This document shows positions 52,234 through 61,254 of a stretch of DNA of 64,000 bases, in pieces. The notes beneath the pieces are model-generated. The model ran no database searches, was not told the origin of the DNA, and saw only the letters and a program-made list of their open reading frames with translations. How positions within the stretch are numbered: the first letter of the stretch is position 1; each line of letters starts with the position of its first letter. The stretch is from Mycobacterium sp. 236(2023) (GTDB lineage: Bacteria; Actinomycetota; Actinomycetes; Mycobacteriales; Mycobacteriaceae): assembly GCF_029623955.1 (NCBI RefSeq), contig NZ_JARSBP010000001.1:248001-312000 (forward strand), written 5' to 3'. Both the position numbers and the translations under genes were made by a program.

Positions 52234-52463
52234 CGAAAATTGACCACAGCGCAGGCATAGGTCTGGCTTGTAATGTCATAACCACCGGCGCATACGGTCG
52301 TTCGTGCCGCGCGTTCCGGCCAGGTCTTCACCGTCTGTCAGCTAACTGCGCCAGATGTAACGCAACTGCTGGTCACGCCGATGAAGTATCTAGTTGTCGG
52401 CTCGTCGTGCGCGTCTGATCGGTGCCGGCCACCAGGCTGCAGCAAACTTTTTTGGAGGGGTCA

Positions 52464-54092
52464 GTGGACATCGTATTAGGTGTGTCGATGACACCTACGA
52501 CGGTGCGCATGGTGCTGGTCGAAGGCGAAAAGGCCGACGGTGTGACCGTCGACCACGACACCTTCGACATCGGTTCCGTCGAGGGCTCAGCAAATATCGC
52601 TGAGCACGTCGTTTCGGCCATTCTCGGCACCAAGGAAAGCGCCGAAACCGGCGGGCATCACCTCAAGTCGATCGGTGTCACATGGAGTGACCACGCCGAA
52701 GCCACCGCGCTGCGCGACGCGCTCGCGGCCCGCGGCGTCAAAGACGTCATGCTCGTCTCCGAAGGACACGCCGCCGCGTCGCTGGCCCAGGCCGTCGGCC
52801 GCGCCGTCGACTACGACACCACCGCGCTGCTGTTCGTCGACCGCGACACCGCCACGCTGTCGGTCGTCCAGACCGACGACGGGTCCGTCGTGAAAGTTCT
52901 GAGCCGGTCGCTCCACAGCTCCGACGCGATGGCGGTGCTCACCGAGATGGCCGAGGCGGTCGCCGCGCAGGCCTCGCCGCCGCAGGGCATCTTCGTCGTC
53001 GGCTCCGGAGTCGACATCAGCTCGGTCAAGGATCACCTCAAGCACCTCGTCTCGCTGCCGGTCAACGCGCCCGACGACGCCGAACTCGCCCTCGCCCGCG
53101 GCGCCGCGCTGGCATCCGCGTCCGCACCGCAGTTCGAAGCGACCACCGCCGGGCTGGCCTACTCCCAGGATCCCGACGGCACGACGGCCGGTTCCGTGTT
53201 CGCCGCGGCCGACACCCAGATGGCGGCCGTTGGCGCCGGCGATGTCATCGACGAGTTCGCGCCGACCGAGATGCGTCCCGCCGACGAGGAGCGCAAGCCG
53301 TTCATGCTCGTCGGCAGTGCACTGACGTCACTGTTCGTGGTCGGCGTCGTCGCGCTCGTCATCTCGCTGGCCATCAGCATCCGCCCGACCGCCGACCAGC
53401 GCCCCAGCCCTGCACAGGCCGTCATTGTGCCCAGCAGCCAGGCGCCCGCACCCGACCCGGCTCCGGCCCAGCAGGAAGCCGCCATCGTGCCCCCGCCGGC
53501 GCCCAGCGCGGAGACCATCAAGCCACCGGTGCCCGTCGTCCAGGAAGCGCCGCAGCAGGCGCCTCGGACGGTCTACGTCGAACAGGCCCCGCCGCCGGCC
53601 GCCCCGGCCCCGGCGCCCGCTCCCGCGGCACCCGCGCCGGCCCCGGCTCCCGTCGCGCCGCCGCCCGTCGTCGCGCCAGTGGTGTTGCCGCCGCCGGTGA
53701 TCGTGCTTCCGCGTCCGCAGTGGACGCCGCCCCGGTGGCAATGGCCCAATCAGCAGCCGGACGAGCCCGACGATGAGCCACAGTCCCCGTGGAACCCGCC
53801 GTGGAAAGACAACGATCCGCCCACGACGCGGCCGCCGGTGACGACGAAGACGCCGCAGGTTCCGACGGTTCCTCAGGTTCCAACCATGCCGACGGTTCCG
53901 CCGGTGCCACAGCAGCCGCAGTGGCCCGGCATCGGCTCGGGCTCCGGATCCTCGGGTTCGGGGTCCAGCGGTCGTGGTGACGGCGGTTCTCGTGGTGGCG
54001 GCGGCTCCCGTGGCGGCTCCGGCACGGGTGTTCCCGGTGACATCAACGGTGACGGCTGCTTCCTGATCTTCTGCGGAACCGGCCGCAACTAG
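52464..54092 (+). CDS. DUF7159-type membrane protein with Pro-rich tail
   Basis: 542 residues from a GTG with GGAGG 6 nt upstream. Residues about 1-220 form a mycobacterial domain of actin-like appearance (VDIVLGVSMTPTTVRMVLVEG, then ALLFVDRDTATLSVV and GIFVVGSGVD). One transmembrane helix at about 279-305 is followed by a Pro/Ala-rich stretch, then a Gly/Ser-rich C-terminus ending GDINGDGCFLIFCGTG. The layout mirrors the Hsp70-like protein at 3754 (cytosolic nucleotide-fold-like domain, one span, low-complexity exported tail). Function unknown. The 230 bp before it hold only its promoter region. Confidence 0.83.
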   Translation: MDIVLGVSMTPTTVRMVLVEGEKADGVTVDHDTFDIGSVEGSANIAEHVVSAILGTKESAETGGHHLKSIGVTWSDHAEATALRDALAARGVKDVMLVSEGHAAASLAQAVGRAVDYDTTALLFVDRDTATLSVVQTDDGSVVKVLSRSLHSSDAMAVLTEMAEAVAAQASPPQGIFVVGSGVDISSVKDHLKHLVSLPVNAPDDAELALARGAALASASAPQFEATTAGLAYSQDPDGTTAGSVFAAADTQMAAVGAGDVIDEFAPTEMRPADEERKPFMLVGSALTSLFVVGVVALVISLAISIRPTADQRPSPAQAVIVPSSQAPAPDPAPAQQEAAIVPPPAPSAETIKPPVPVVQEAPQQAPRTVYVEQAPPPAAPAPAPAPAAPAPAPAPVAPPPVVAPVVLPPPVIVLPRPQWTPPRWQWPNQQPDEPDDEPQSPWNPPWKDNDPPTTRPPVTTKTPQVPTVPQVPTMPTVPPVPQQPQWPGIGSGSGSSGSGSSGRGDGGSRGGGGSRGGSGTGVPGDINGDGCFLIFCGTGRN

Positions 54093-54168
54093 CGTTCGTC
54101 ACCTTCCGTTGGTCTGGCGCTCAGTGTCGCGTCGCGATTAGCTCACCGCGGTTGCCTATAGAAGAGGT

Positions 54169-55509
54169 ATGCGCTGCACCGTTTTCGGAACCGGATACCT
54201 CGGTGCCACCCACGCGGCGGGCATGGCGGAGCTGGGACACGAGGTCATCGGCGTCGACATCGACGCGGGCAAGATCGCCAAACTGTGCAGCGGTGAGGTC
54301 CCGTTCTACGAGCCCGGGCTGCCAGAAGTGCTGCAGCGCAACATCGATGCGGGACGGCTGCGCTTCACCACCGACTACGCCGAGGCGGCCGAATTCGCCG
54401 ATGTGCACTTCCTCGGAGTCGGAACACCGCAGAAGAAGGGCGAATACGGGGCCGACCTACGCCACGTCTATGCCGTCATCGACACGCTGGTGCCGCTGCT
54501 GACGCGTCCGGCTGTGATTGTCGGCAAGTCGACGGTGCCGGTGGGCACCGCCGGCGACCTCGTCGAGCGAACCGCGGGCCTCGCTCCGGAGGGCGTCACC
54601 GTTGAGGTGGCGTGGAATCCGGAGTTCCTGCGGGAGGGTTTCGCCGTGGCGGACACCTTGCACCCCGACCGCATTGTGCTTGGGGTGCAAAAGGATTCAC
54701 AGCTCGCCGAGAAGGTGCTGCGCGAGATGTACGCACCACTGCTCGCCGACGGTGTCCCGTTCCTGGTTGCTGATCTGCAGACGGCCGAACTGGTGAAGGT
54801 TTCGGCGAATGCCTTTCTGGCGACTAAGATCTCGTTCATCAACGCGATCTCGGAGGTGTGCGAGGCCGTCGACGCCGACGTCACACTGCTGGCTGACGCG
54901 CTCGGCTACGACGCCCGTATCGGGCGCCGGTTCCTCAACGCGGGACTCGGATTCGGCGGCGGCTGCCTGCCCAAGGACATCCGCGCGTTCATGGCCCGCG
55001 CCGGCGAACTCGGCGCCAACCATGCGCTGACGTTCCTCCGTGAGGTCGACAGCATCAACATGCGCCGTCGCACCCGAATGGTCGAGTTGGCCACGAAAGC
55101 GTGCGGTGGCTCCCTTCTCGGCGCCAACACCGCGGTCCTCGGCGCGGCGTTCAAACCCGAATCCGACGACGTCCGGGACTCCCCGGCCCTCAACGTCGCC
55201 GGAATGCTGCAGCTGCACGGCGCCACGGTCAACGTCTACGACCCGAAGGCCATCGAGAGCTCCCGGCGGCTGTTCCCGACACTGAACTATTCGACCTCGG
55301 TGCTGGAGGCCTGCGAGCGCGCCGACGCGGTGCTGGTGCTCACCGAATGGAACGAGTTCGTCGACATGGACCCCCACGCTTTGGCGGCCACGGTGCGGGC
55401 GAAAGTGATTGTCGACGGCCGCAATTGCCTCGACGTCGCCAAGTGGCAGGACGCGGGCTGGCGCGTCTACGCCCTCGGCCGCACCGTCGGGCAGGCGGTG
55501 CAGGCGTAG
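54169..55509 (+). CDS. udgA: UDP-glucose 6-dehydrogenase
   Basis: 446 residues. The start MRCTVFGTGYLGATHAAGMAELGH is the NAD-binding G-x-G-x-x-G of the UDP-glucose/GDP-mannose dehydrogenase family; the catalytic Cys is residue 266 in GFGGGCLPKD, and the Lys/Asn-rich lid (KVSANAFLATKISF) follows the family. It oxidises UDP-glucose to UDP-glucuronate in two NAD-dependent steps. The M. tuberculosis relative is udgA (Rv0322), likewise close to dcd. Leads a run of plus-strand genes through rmlA at 59149. Confidence 0.95.
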   Translation: MRCTVFGTGYLGATHAAGMAELGHEVIGVDIDAGKIAKLCSGEVPFYEPGLPEVLQRNIDAGRLRFTTDYAEAAEFADVHFLGVGTPQKKGEYGADLRHVYAVIDTLVPLLTRPAVIVGKSTVPVGTAGDLVERTAGLAPEGVTVEVAWNPEFLREGFAVADTLHPDRIVLGVQKDSQLAEKVLREMYAPLLADGVPFLVADLQTAELVKVSANAFLATKISFINAISEVCEAVDADVTLLADALGYDARIGRRFLNAGLGFGGGCLPKDIRAFMARAGELGANHALTFLREVDSINMRRRTRMVELATKACGGSLLGANTAVLGAAFKPESDDVRDSPALNVAGMLQLHGATVNVYDPKAIESSRRLFPTLNYSTSVLEACERADAVLVLTEWNEFVDMDPHALAATVRAKVIVDGRNCLDVAKWQDAGWRVYALGRTVGQAVQA

Positions 55510-55518
55510 CGTCGCGGC

Positions 55519-55842
55519 ATGTCCGTTTACGCGCTGAACCTGTTCGACATCGCCAACCGCGACGAATACCTGGCCTATTCGAAGCGCTCGCCGGCCGAGG
55601 TCGCCAAGCATGGCGGCCGTGTCGTCGCTCTCGGTCAGTTCCGGGAATCGGTCCTCGGCGACATCGAACCGCGCACCGTGCTCATCCTCGTCGAGTGGGA
55701 ATCCAAGGATGCGTTCGACGGCTACCGCAACGATCCCGAACTGGCCGACCTGCACGCCCACCGCGAAAACGGTGCGTCGTCCTACGTCTGGCATCTGTTC
55801 GACCGCCTGGACGACTTGCGGCCGCTGCTTAAGCTGAACTGA
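55519..55842 (+). CDS. DUF1330 protein
   Basis: 107 residues, 9 nt after udgA. A ferredoxin-like small domain: MSVYALNLFDIANRDEYLAYSKRSP, then LILVEWESKDAFDGYRNDPE. DUF1330 proteins are dimeric alpha-beta folds with no assigned reaction. Its stop overlaps the start of the P450 gene (TGATGG), indicating co-translation. Confidence 0.88.
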   Translation: MSVYALNLFDIANRDEYLAYSKRSPAEVAKHGGRVVALGQFRESVLGDIEPRTVLILVEWESKDAFDGYRNDPELADLHAHRENGASSYVWHLFDRLDDLRPLLKLN

Positions 55843-57176
55843 TGGCGGTCGATCTTCTGAGACAACGGATCCGGTGGATGGCCCTGCACGGCGTCATTCG
55901 GGGATTGTCGAAGTTCGCGGCGAAGCGGGATCGCGACCCGCAGGCCCGGCTGATCGCCGACCCCGAAGCGCGCAACGACCCGGCCAGGTTCGCCGACGAA
56001 CTGCGCGGTGACGACTCCGTCATCCGGTGCCGCGCCGTCCTGCTCACCGTCGACCACCAGGCGGCCAACGAGATCCTGCGGTCGGAGGATTTCCGGGTGT
56101 CCTCGCTCGGCGCCGGGCTTCCCGCGCCGCTGCGGTGGGTCAACGAGAAACTGCATCCCGGCCTGCTGCACCCCATCGAGCCGCCGTCGCTGCTGTCGAT
56201 CGAGCCGCCCGACCACACCCGCTGCCGCAAGCTGGTGTCGTCGGTGTTCACCACGCGGGCCGTCACCGCGCTGCGCGACCGCGTCCAGCAGACCGCCGAC
56301 GCACTCCTCGACGACCTCGAATCGGAGTCCGGCGTCGTCGACGTCGTCGAGCGGTACTGCTCGCAGCTGCCCGTCGCCGTCATCAGCGACATCCTCGGCG
56401 TCCCCGAAAGCGACCGCAAACACATCCTGCACTTCGGTGAGCTCGGCGCCCCGAGCCTCGACATCGGGCTGTCGTGGCGCCAGTTCCGGCAGGTCCACGA
56501 GGGCATCGTCGGCTTCAACGCATGGCTCGGCGGGCACCTGGAGGAACTGCGCCGCAACCCCGGCAACGACCTGATGAGCCAGCTCATCCTGGCCAGCCAG
56601 GCCTCCGACGAAGCCGCCCAGCTGACCGACCGCGAACTGCAGGCCACCGCGGGCCTCGTCCTCGCCGCAGGCTTCGAGACCACCGTGAACCTGCTGGGCA
56701 ACGGCATCCGGATGCTGCTCGACACCCCCGAACATCTCGAGACGCTGGCCGAGCGGCCCGAGCTCTGGCCCAATGCGGTGGAGGAGATCCTGCGGCTGGA
56801 CTCGCCGGTCCAGATGAGCGCCCGATTCTCGCGACGCGACGCCGTCGTCGCCGGAACCCCGGTCCAGCGCGGCGAACTCGTCATCGTCCACCTCGCCGGC
56901 GCCAACCGAGACCCCAAGGTGTTCACCGATCCGCACCGCTTCGACATCGAACGCGACAACGCCGGAAAGCACCTGTCGTTCTCCGGTGGGCGGCACTTCT
57001 GCCTCGGCGCAGCACTGGCCCGCGCCGAAGGGGAAGTCGGCTTGCGAACCTTCTTCGAGCGCTATCCCGGCGCCCGCCTGGCCGGTGAGGGCAGCCGCCG
57101 CGACACCCGAGTATTACGGGGTTGGTCAACCTTGCCGATCACGCTTGGAAAGGCGCGCGCAGCGCTAGGTTCGTAG
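55842..57176 (+). CDS. Cytochrome P450, CYP140 family-like
   Basis: 444 residues. The haem-binding Cys is residue 387 in FSGGRHFCLG, the I-helix acidic-Thr pair is AGFETTVNLLGN, and ExxR is EEILR. The N-terminus (LHGVIRG) and many internal stretches (QARLIADP, HPLREPS-like HPIEPPS, AGFETTVNLLGNGIRMLLDTPEHL) recall M. tuberculosis CYP140A1 (Rv1880c), so it is placed in CYP140 with good confidence. Electron partners are not encoded nearby. It lies between DUF1330 and a maleylpyruvate-isomerase-like protein within the udgA-rmlA run; the substrate is unknown. Confidence 0.93.
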   Translation: MAVDLLRQRIRWMALHGVIRGLSKFAAKRDRDPQARLIADPEARNDPARFADELRGDDSVIRCRAVLLTVDHQAANEILRSEDFRVSSLGAGLPAPLRWVNEKLHPGLLHPIEPPSLLSIEPPDHTRCRKLVSSVFTTRAVTALRDRVQQTADALLDDLESESGVVDVVERYCSQLPVAVISDILGVPESDRKHILHFGELGAPSLDIGLSWRQFRQVHEGIVGFNAWLGGHLEELRRNPGNDLMSQLILASQASDEAAQLTDRELQATAGLVLAAGFETTVNLLGNGIRMLLDTPEHLETLAERPELWPNAVEEILRLDSPVQMSARFSRRDAVVAGTPVQRGELVIVHLAGANRDPKVFTDPHRFDIERDNAGKHLSFSGGRHFCLGAALARAEGEVGLRTFFERYPGARLAGEGSRRDTRVLRGWSTLPITLGKARAALGS

Positions 57177-57178
57177 GG

Positions 57179-57922
57179 GTGGACTTCCGAGCAGCCCTGC
57201 TCGAGCAGACTCGAGCTTTCGGTGACCTGATCCGATCCGGAGACCCCTCGACTCCCGTGCCCACGTGCGGCGAATGGACGCTGAAGCATCTGTTCCGCCA
57301 TGTGGGTCGCGGAAACCGTTGGGCCGCACAAATAATCGCTGAACGACGCAACCAGCCGCTGGACCCGCGCGACGTGCGCGACGGCCGCCCGCCGGAGGAC
57401 CTCGACGCCTCGATCGAGTGGCTCAACGCCGGCGCGCAACTGATCATCGACGCCGTCGACCGGGTCGGCTCCGACAGGGTGTGGACGTTCACCGGACCCA
57501 GACCGGCGGGCTGGTGGATCCGCCGACGGGTGCACGAGGTGGCGGTGCACAGGCTGGACGCGGCGCTGGCGCTCGGTCGTGAGGTTGAACTGCCCACCGA
57601 CCTCGCCGCCGACGGGCTCAGCGAGTGGATCGAGCTCGCCACCGTCGACAAGAGCCGCGCGCCCGCCCTGGAGCTGGGACAGTCCGTGCACCTGCACGCC
57701 ACCGAGGAGCAACTCGGGCCGACGGGGGAGTGGACGATCCTGCACGACGACGAGGGCGTGTCCTGGTCGCACAGCCACGGGAAAGGCAGCGTCGCGCTGC
57801 GCGGACCCGTGAACGGCCTTCTGCTGGCCACCGTGCGCCGCAAAGCGGCCGCCGACGCCGGGCTCGAAGTTTTCGGCGACGAGACCGTCTGGGATGGCTG
57901 GCTGGAGCGCACTCCGTTCTAG
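57179..57922 (+). CDS. Mycothiol-dependent maleylpyruvate isomerase-like protein (TIGR03083 family)
   Basis: 247 residues from a GTG at 57179, 2 nt after the P450 stop. The N-terminal helical bundle has the MDMPI pattern: a Trp-containing CGEWTLKHLFRHVGRG (His as metal ligand), then EVAVHRLDAALALG with a second His. The C-terminal domain is alpha/beta. Family members bind a divalent metal and often use mycothiol; few have known substrates. Probably made with the P450 from one message. Confidence 0.87.
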   Translation: MDFRAALLEQTRAFGDLIRSGDPSTPVPTCGEWTLKHLFRHVGRGNRWAAQIIAERRNQPLDPRDVRDGRPPEDLDASIEWLNAGAQLIIDAVDRVGSDRVWTFTGPRPAGWWIRRRVHEVAVHRLDAALALGREVELPTDLAADGLSEWIELATVDKSRAPALELGQSVHLHATEEQLGPTGEWTILHDDEGVSWSHSHGKGSVALRGPVNGLLLATVRRKAAADAGLEVFGDETVWDGWLERTPF

Positions 57923-57932
57923 GCTCGTAGGC

Positions 57933-58286
57933 ATGAGCACTTCCGAGCTGGCCACCGTCCTTGCCTGGCACGACGCCCTCAACGCACGCGACTTCGACAC
58001 CCTGGTGTCGTTGTCCAGCGACGACGTCGAGATCGGCGACTCCAACGGCGCCGCGCAGGGCCACGCCGCGCTGCGCGAGTGGGCGCAAGCGCTGGCCACC
58101 GCGGTCGAACCCGGCCGCATCTACGTCCACGACGGGATCGTCGTCGTCGAGCAGACCGCTTCCGGAGAGACGGTGGGGTCGGCGTTCCGGGTGGTGCACG
58201 ACCACGTCACGTCGGTGTTCCGGCACGACTCCCTGGCCGACGCGCTGGCCGCCACCGAGCTGACCGAAGCGGATCTGACTGGCTGA
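57933..58286 (+). CDS. NTF2/SnoaL-like protein
   Basis: 117 residues from the ATG at 57933, 11 nt after the MDMPI-like stop. The fold is read from the N-terminal helix ([25 protein letters not shown]), a mid Gly/Asp strand pair and the final strand [15 protein letters not shown]. No catalytic residues can be assigned. The stop overlaps the rmlA start (TGATG). Confidence 0.88.
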   Translation: MSTSELATVLAWHDALNARDFDTLVSLSSDDVEIGDSNGAAQGHAALREWAQALATAVEPGRIYVHDGIVVVEQTASGETVGSAFRVVHDHVTSVFRHDSLADALAATELTEADLTG

Positions 58287-59149
58287 TGCGGGGAATCATC
58301 CTGGCAGGCGGATCCGGCACACGGCTGCATCCGATCACCCTGGGCATCAGCAAGCAGCTGGTGCCTGTCTATGACAAGCCGCTGATCTACTACCCGCTGT
58401 CCACGCTGATTCTCGCCGGGATCCGCGACATCCTGGTGATCACGACCCGCGACGATGCCTCCGATTTCCACCGGCTGCTCGGTGACGGATCGTCGTTCGG
58501 CGTCAATCTCACCTACGCAGTGCAGGACGAACCGGAAGGCCTCGCCCAAGCTTTCGTGATCGGAGCATCGCACATCGGCTCGGACTCGGTGGCATTGGTG
58601 TTGGGGGACAACATCTTCTACGGTCCGGGGCTCGGCACCAGCCTGCAGCGCTTCCACACCGTCGACGGCGGCGCGATCTTCGCCTACTGGGTGGCCGACC
58701 CGTCGGCGTACGGCGTCATCGAGATCGACTCCGATGGCAGGGCGTTGTCGCTGGAGGAGAAGCCGGTGAAACCCAAATCGCACTACGCGATTCCGGGACT
58801 GTACTTCTACGACAACGATGTCATCGAGATCGCCAGGGGGCTGGGGAAATCCGACCGCGGCGAGTACGAGATTACCGAGATCAACCGGACCTACCTCGAC
58901 CAGGGCAAGCTCGATGTCGCGGTGCTGGCCCGCGGAACGGCGTGGCTCGATGCCGGCACGTTCGACTCGCTGTTGGACGCCGGCGACTATGTCCGCACCA
59001 TCGAACGCAGGCAGGGCCTCAAGATCAGCGTGCCCGAAGAGGTGGCCTGGCGGGTCGGATTCATCGACGACGAATTCCTCGAAGCCCGGGCGCACACGCT
59101 GCTCAAATCGGGTTACGGAGCATATCTTCTGGGTCTGCTGGAGCGCTGA
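58286..59149 (+). CDS. rmlA: Glucose-1-phosphate thymidylyltransferase
   Basis: 287 residues, full-length for RmlA. The nucleotide-binding start [16 protein letters not shown], the PLSTL region, [14 protein letters not shown] stretch and [16 protein letters not shown] near the C-terminus all fit. It joins dTTP and glucose-1-phosphate to dTDP-glucose, the first step to dTDP-rhamnose for the arabinogalactan linker. It sits apart from the rmlBC genes in this window, as Rv0334 does from the rest in M. tuberculosis. Last gene of the plus-strand run. Confidence 0.95.
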   Translation: MRGIILAGGSGTRLHPITLGISKQLVPVYDKPLIYYPLSTLILAGIRDILVITTRDDASDFHRLLGDGSSFGVNLTYAVQDEPEGLAQAFVIGASHIGSDSVALVLGDNIFYGPGLGTSLQRFHTVDGGAIFAYWVADPSAYGVIEIDSDGRALSLEEKPVKPKSHYAIPGLYFYDNDVIEIARGLGKSDRGEYEITEINRTYLDQGKLDVAVLARGTAWLDAGTFDSLLDAGDYVRTIERRQGLKISVPEEVAWRVGFIDDEFLEARAHTLLKSGYGAYLLGLLER

Positions 59150-59151
59150 AC

Positions 59152-61254
59152 CTAGGGCAGGCCGGCGAGCACCTTGTCGAGCGTCACGGGCAGGTCGCGG
59201 ACCCGCACTCCGGTCGCGTGATAGACGGCGTTGGCGACAGCTGCGGCCGCGCCGACGATGCCGATCTCACCGGCACCACGGGAACCCATCGGGTTGAGGT
59301 ACTCGTCGACTTCGTCGAGCCAGATCGCTTCGATGTCAGCCACATCGGCGTGCGCGCTGATGTGGTAGGTCGCGAAATCCTGTGTGACGACATGGCCGAA
59401 CCGCGGATCCCGCACGCTCTCCTCGTGCAACGCCATCGACAGGCCCATCGTCATCCCGCCGATCAACTGCGAACGCAGCGTGCGGGTGTTGATGGCCCGG
59501 CCCACCGAGAACACCCCGAGCATCCGCGGAACCCGGATCTCGCCGGTGAACCGGTTGACGCGGGCCTCGACGAAGTGGGCACCGAAGGACTGGACGACGA
59601 CGCTGTCGGCGCCGGGATTCTCCGGCGCTTCCGCGGTCGTGGTCGCGCCGATCGTCGGGGGATCGCCGTGATCACGCCGAAACTGCTGTGCCGCAGCGAC
59701 AACGGCCGAACCCCACGAGGTCATGCCCGACGATCCGCCGGCCACCGAGGCGGGCGGCAGGTCGGTGTCGCCGATCTGCAGCCGGATGGCGCCCAGTTCG
59801 CAGCCGAGTGCGTCCGCGGCGATCTGAGCCAGCGTCGTCCACGTCCCGGTGCCGATGTCGGCGGCGCCGATCGCCACGTCGAAGCGCCCTTCGGCGCTGT
59901 AGGTGATGCGGGCGGCGTTGCCCGGCATCGCCATTCCCGGGTAAGTCGACGACGCCACGCCCGTGCCCGAAAGCCATTCGCCCGACACGCGTTTCCCTGG
60001 TTCGGGATCACGGGACGCCCAGCCGAACCGTTCGGCGCCGACCTCCAGGCATTCCACGAGATGCCGTCCCGACCAGGGCTTGCCCGTTTCTGGATCCACC
60101 TTCGGGTCATTGCGGATGCGTAGCTGAATCGGGTCGATCCCGCTGGTGACCGCGAGTTCGTCCATCGCGACCTCGGCCGCGTAGGCGCCGGGGCACTCGC
60201 CCGGGGCCCGCATCCAGAACGGGATCGGGACGTCGAGCGCCGCCAGCCGGTGGGACGTCCTACGGTTCGGCGCGGCGTACATCTTGCGCGACGTCACCGC
60301 GGTCTGCTCGGCGAATTCCTTGACCTTCGAGGTCTGTTCGAGCACATCGTGCGCGATGGCCGTCAGCCGTCCGTCGGCGTCGGATCCCAACCGGATCCGC
60401 TGGATGGTCTGCGTGCGGTACCCGACGAGGGCGAACATCTGCTGGCGTGTCAGCGCCAGCTTCACCGGACGCCCGCCGGCCCGCTGAGCCGCCATCAGCG
60501 TCAGCACATCGTGGGCATGCGGCGCACCCTTGGAGCCGAATCCGCCACCGACATGCGGGGCGACGACGCGGAGCTGTTCGGGTTCGACGCCGAAGATCGG
60601 CGCCAGGGTCTTGCGCACGACATGCACGCCCTGTGTGGAGTCGTACATCGTGATCTGCGGCGTACCGCCGTCGGAGGTCCAGCGCGCGATGCAGGCATGC
60701 GGTTCCATCGGATTGTTGTGTTCGATGGGCGTCGTGTACGTCTGGTCGACTCTGAACACTGCGTCGGTCAGCGCCGTGTCGACATCACCGTCATCGGAAT
60801 CCGGCGGATACGACGGGTTGACGGACTCCGGCGTGTACAGGCCGGGATGGTCGGCCCGAAGCTCGGCGTCATGAGGTTTCTCGAGGTACTCGACGTGAAC
60901 GAGAGCCGCTGCCTCCCTGGCGATTTCAGCTGACTCCGCGACGACGCCACCGATCAGCTGTCCACGGAAATGGACCTCGGCGTCCTGCAGGATTGCAAGC
61001 TCACCGTCCGAGGTGTCCGCCAGTGCCGGCGCGTCGGACACCGTCAGGATGTCGAGCACTCCGTCGAGTTCGCGAGCGACGTTGGTGTCCATGGCGATGA
61101 CGCGTCCCCGAGCGATGGTGGCCTGGATGGGATGCAGGTACGCGGGCGATTCGACGGCGTGCTCGTAGGCGTAGGTCGCACTTCCGGTGACTTTCGCGTG
61201 CCCGTCGTGGCGGGCGACCGGGGCGCCGATCGACTGTGGCTCCAGAATCGTCAT
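59152..61254 (-). CDS. Aldehyde-oxidoreductase-type molybdopterin subunit (PaoC/YagR-like)
   Basis: 700 residues, about the size of PaoC. The molybdopterin motif GGGFGSKG near 245 and the catalytic Glu in GAGEIGIVG near 665 are clear. Start overlaps the FAD-subunit stop by 4 nt. In E. coli PaoABC oxidises aldehydes; here the substrate is not known. Convergent with rmlA, 2 nt away. No dedicated XdhC/PaoD chaperone lies in the window, so maturation must rely on one elsewhere. Confidence 0.92.
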   Translation of the reverse strand: MTILEPQSIGAPVARHDGHAKVTGSATYAYEHAVESPAYLHPIQATIARGRVIAMDTNVARELDGVLDILTVSDAPALADTSDGELAILQDAEVHFRGQLIGGVVAESAEIAREAAALVHVEYLEKPHDAELRADHPGLYTPESVNPSYPPDSDDGDVDTALTDAVFRVDQTYTTPIEHNNPMEPHACIARWTSDGGTPQITMYDSTQGVHVVRKTLAPIFGVEPEQLRVVAPHVGGGFGSKGAPHAHDVLTLMAAQRAGGRPVKLALTRQQMFALVGYRTQTIQRIRLGSDADGRLTAIAHDVLEQTSKVKEFAEQTAVTSRKMYAAPNRRTSHRLAALDVPIPFWMRAPGECPGAYAAEVAMDELAVTSGIDPIQLRIRNDPKVDPETGKPWSGRHLVECLEVGAERFGWASRDPEPGKRVSGEWLSGTGVASSTYPGMAMPGNAARITYSAEGRFDVAIGAADIGTGTWTTLAQIAADALGCELGAIRLQIGDTDLPPASVAGGSSGMTSWGSAVVAAAQQFRRDHGDPPTIGATTTAEAPENPGADSVVVQSFGAHFVEARVNRFTGEIRVPRMLGVFSVGRAINTRTLRSQLIGGMTMGLSMALHEESVRDPRFGHVVTQDFATYHISAHADVADIEAIWLDEVDEYLNPMGSRGAGEIGIVGAAAAVANAVYHATGVRVRDLPVTLDKVLAGLP

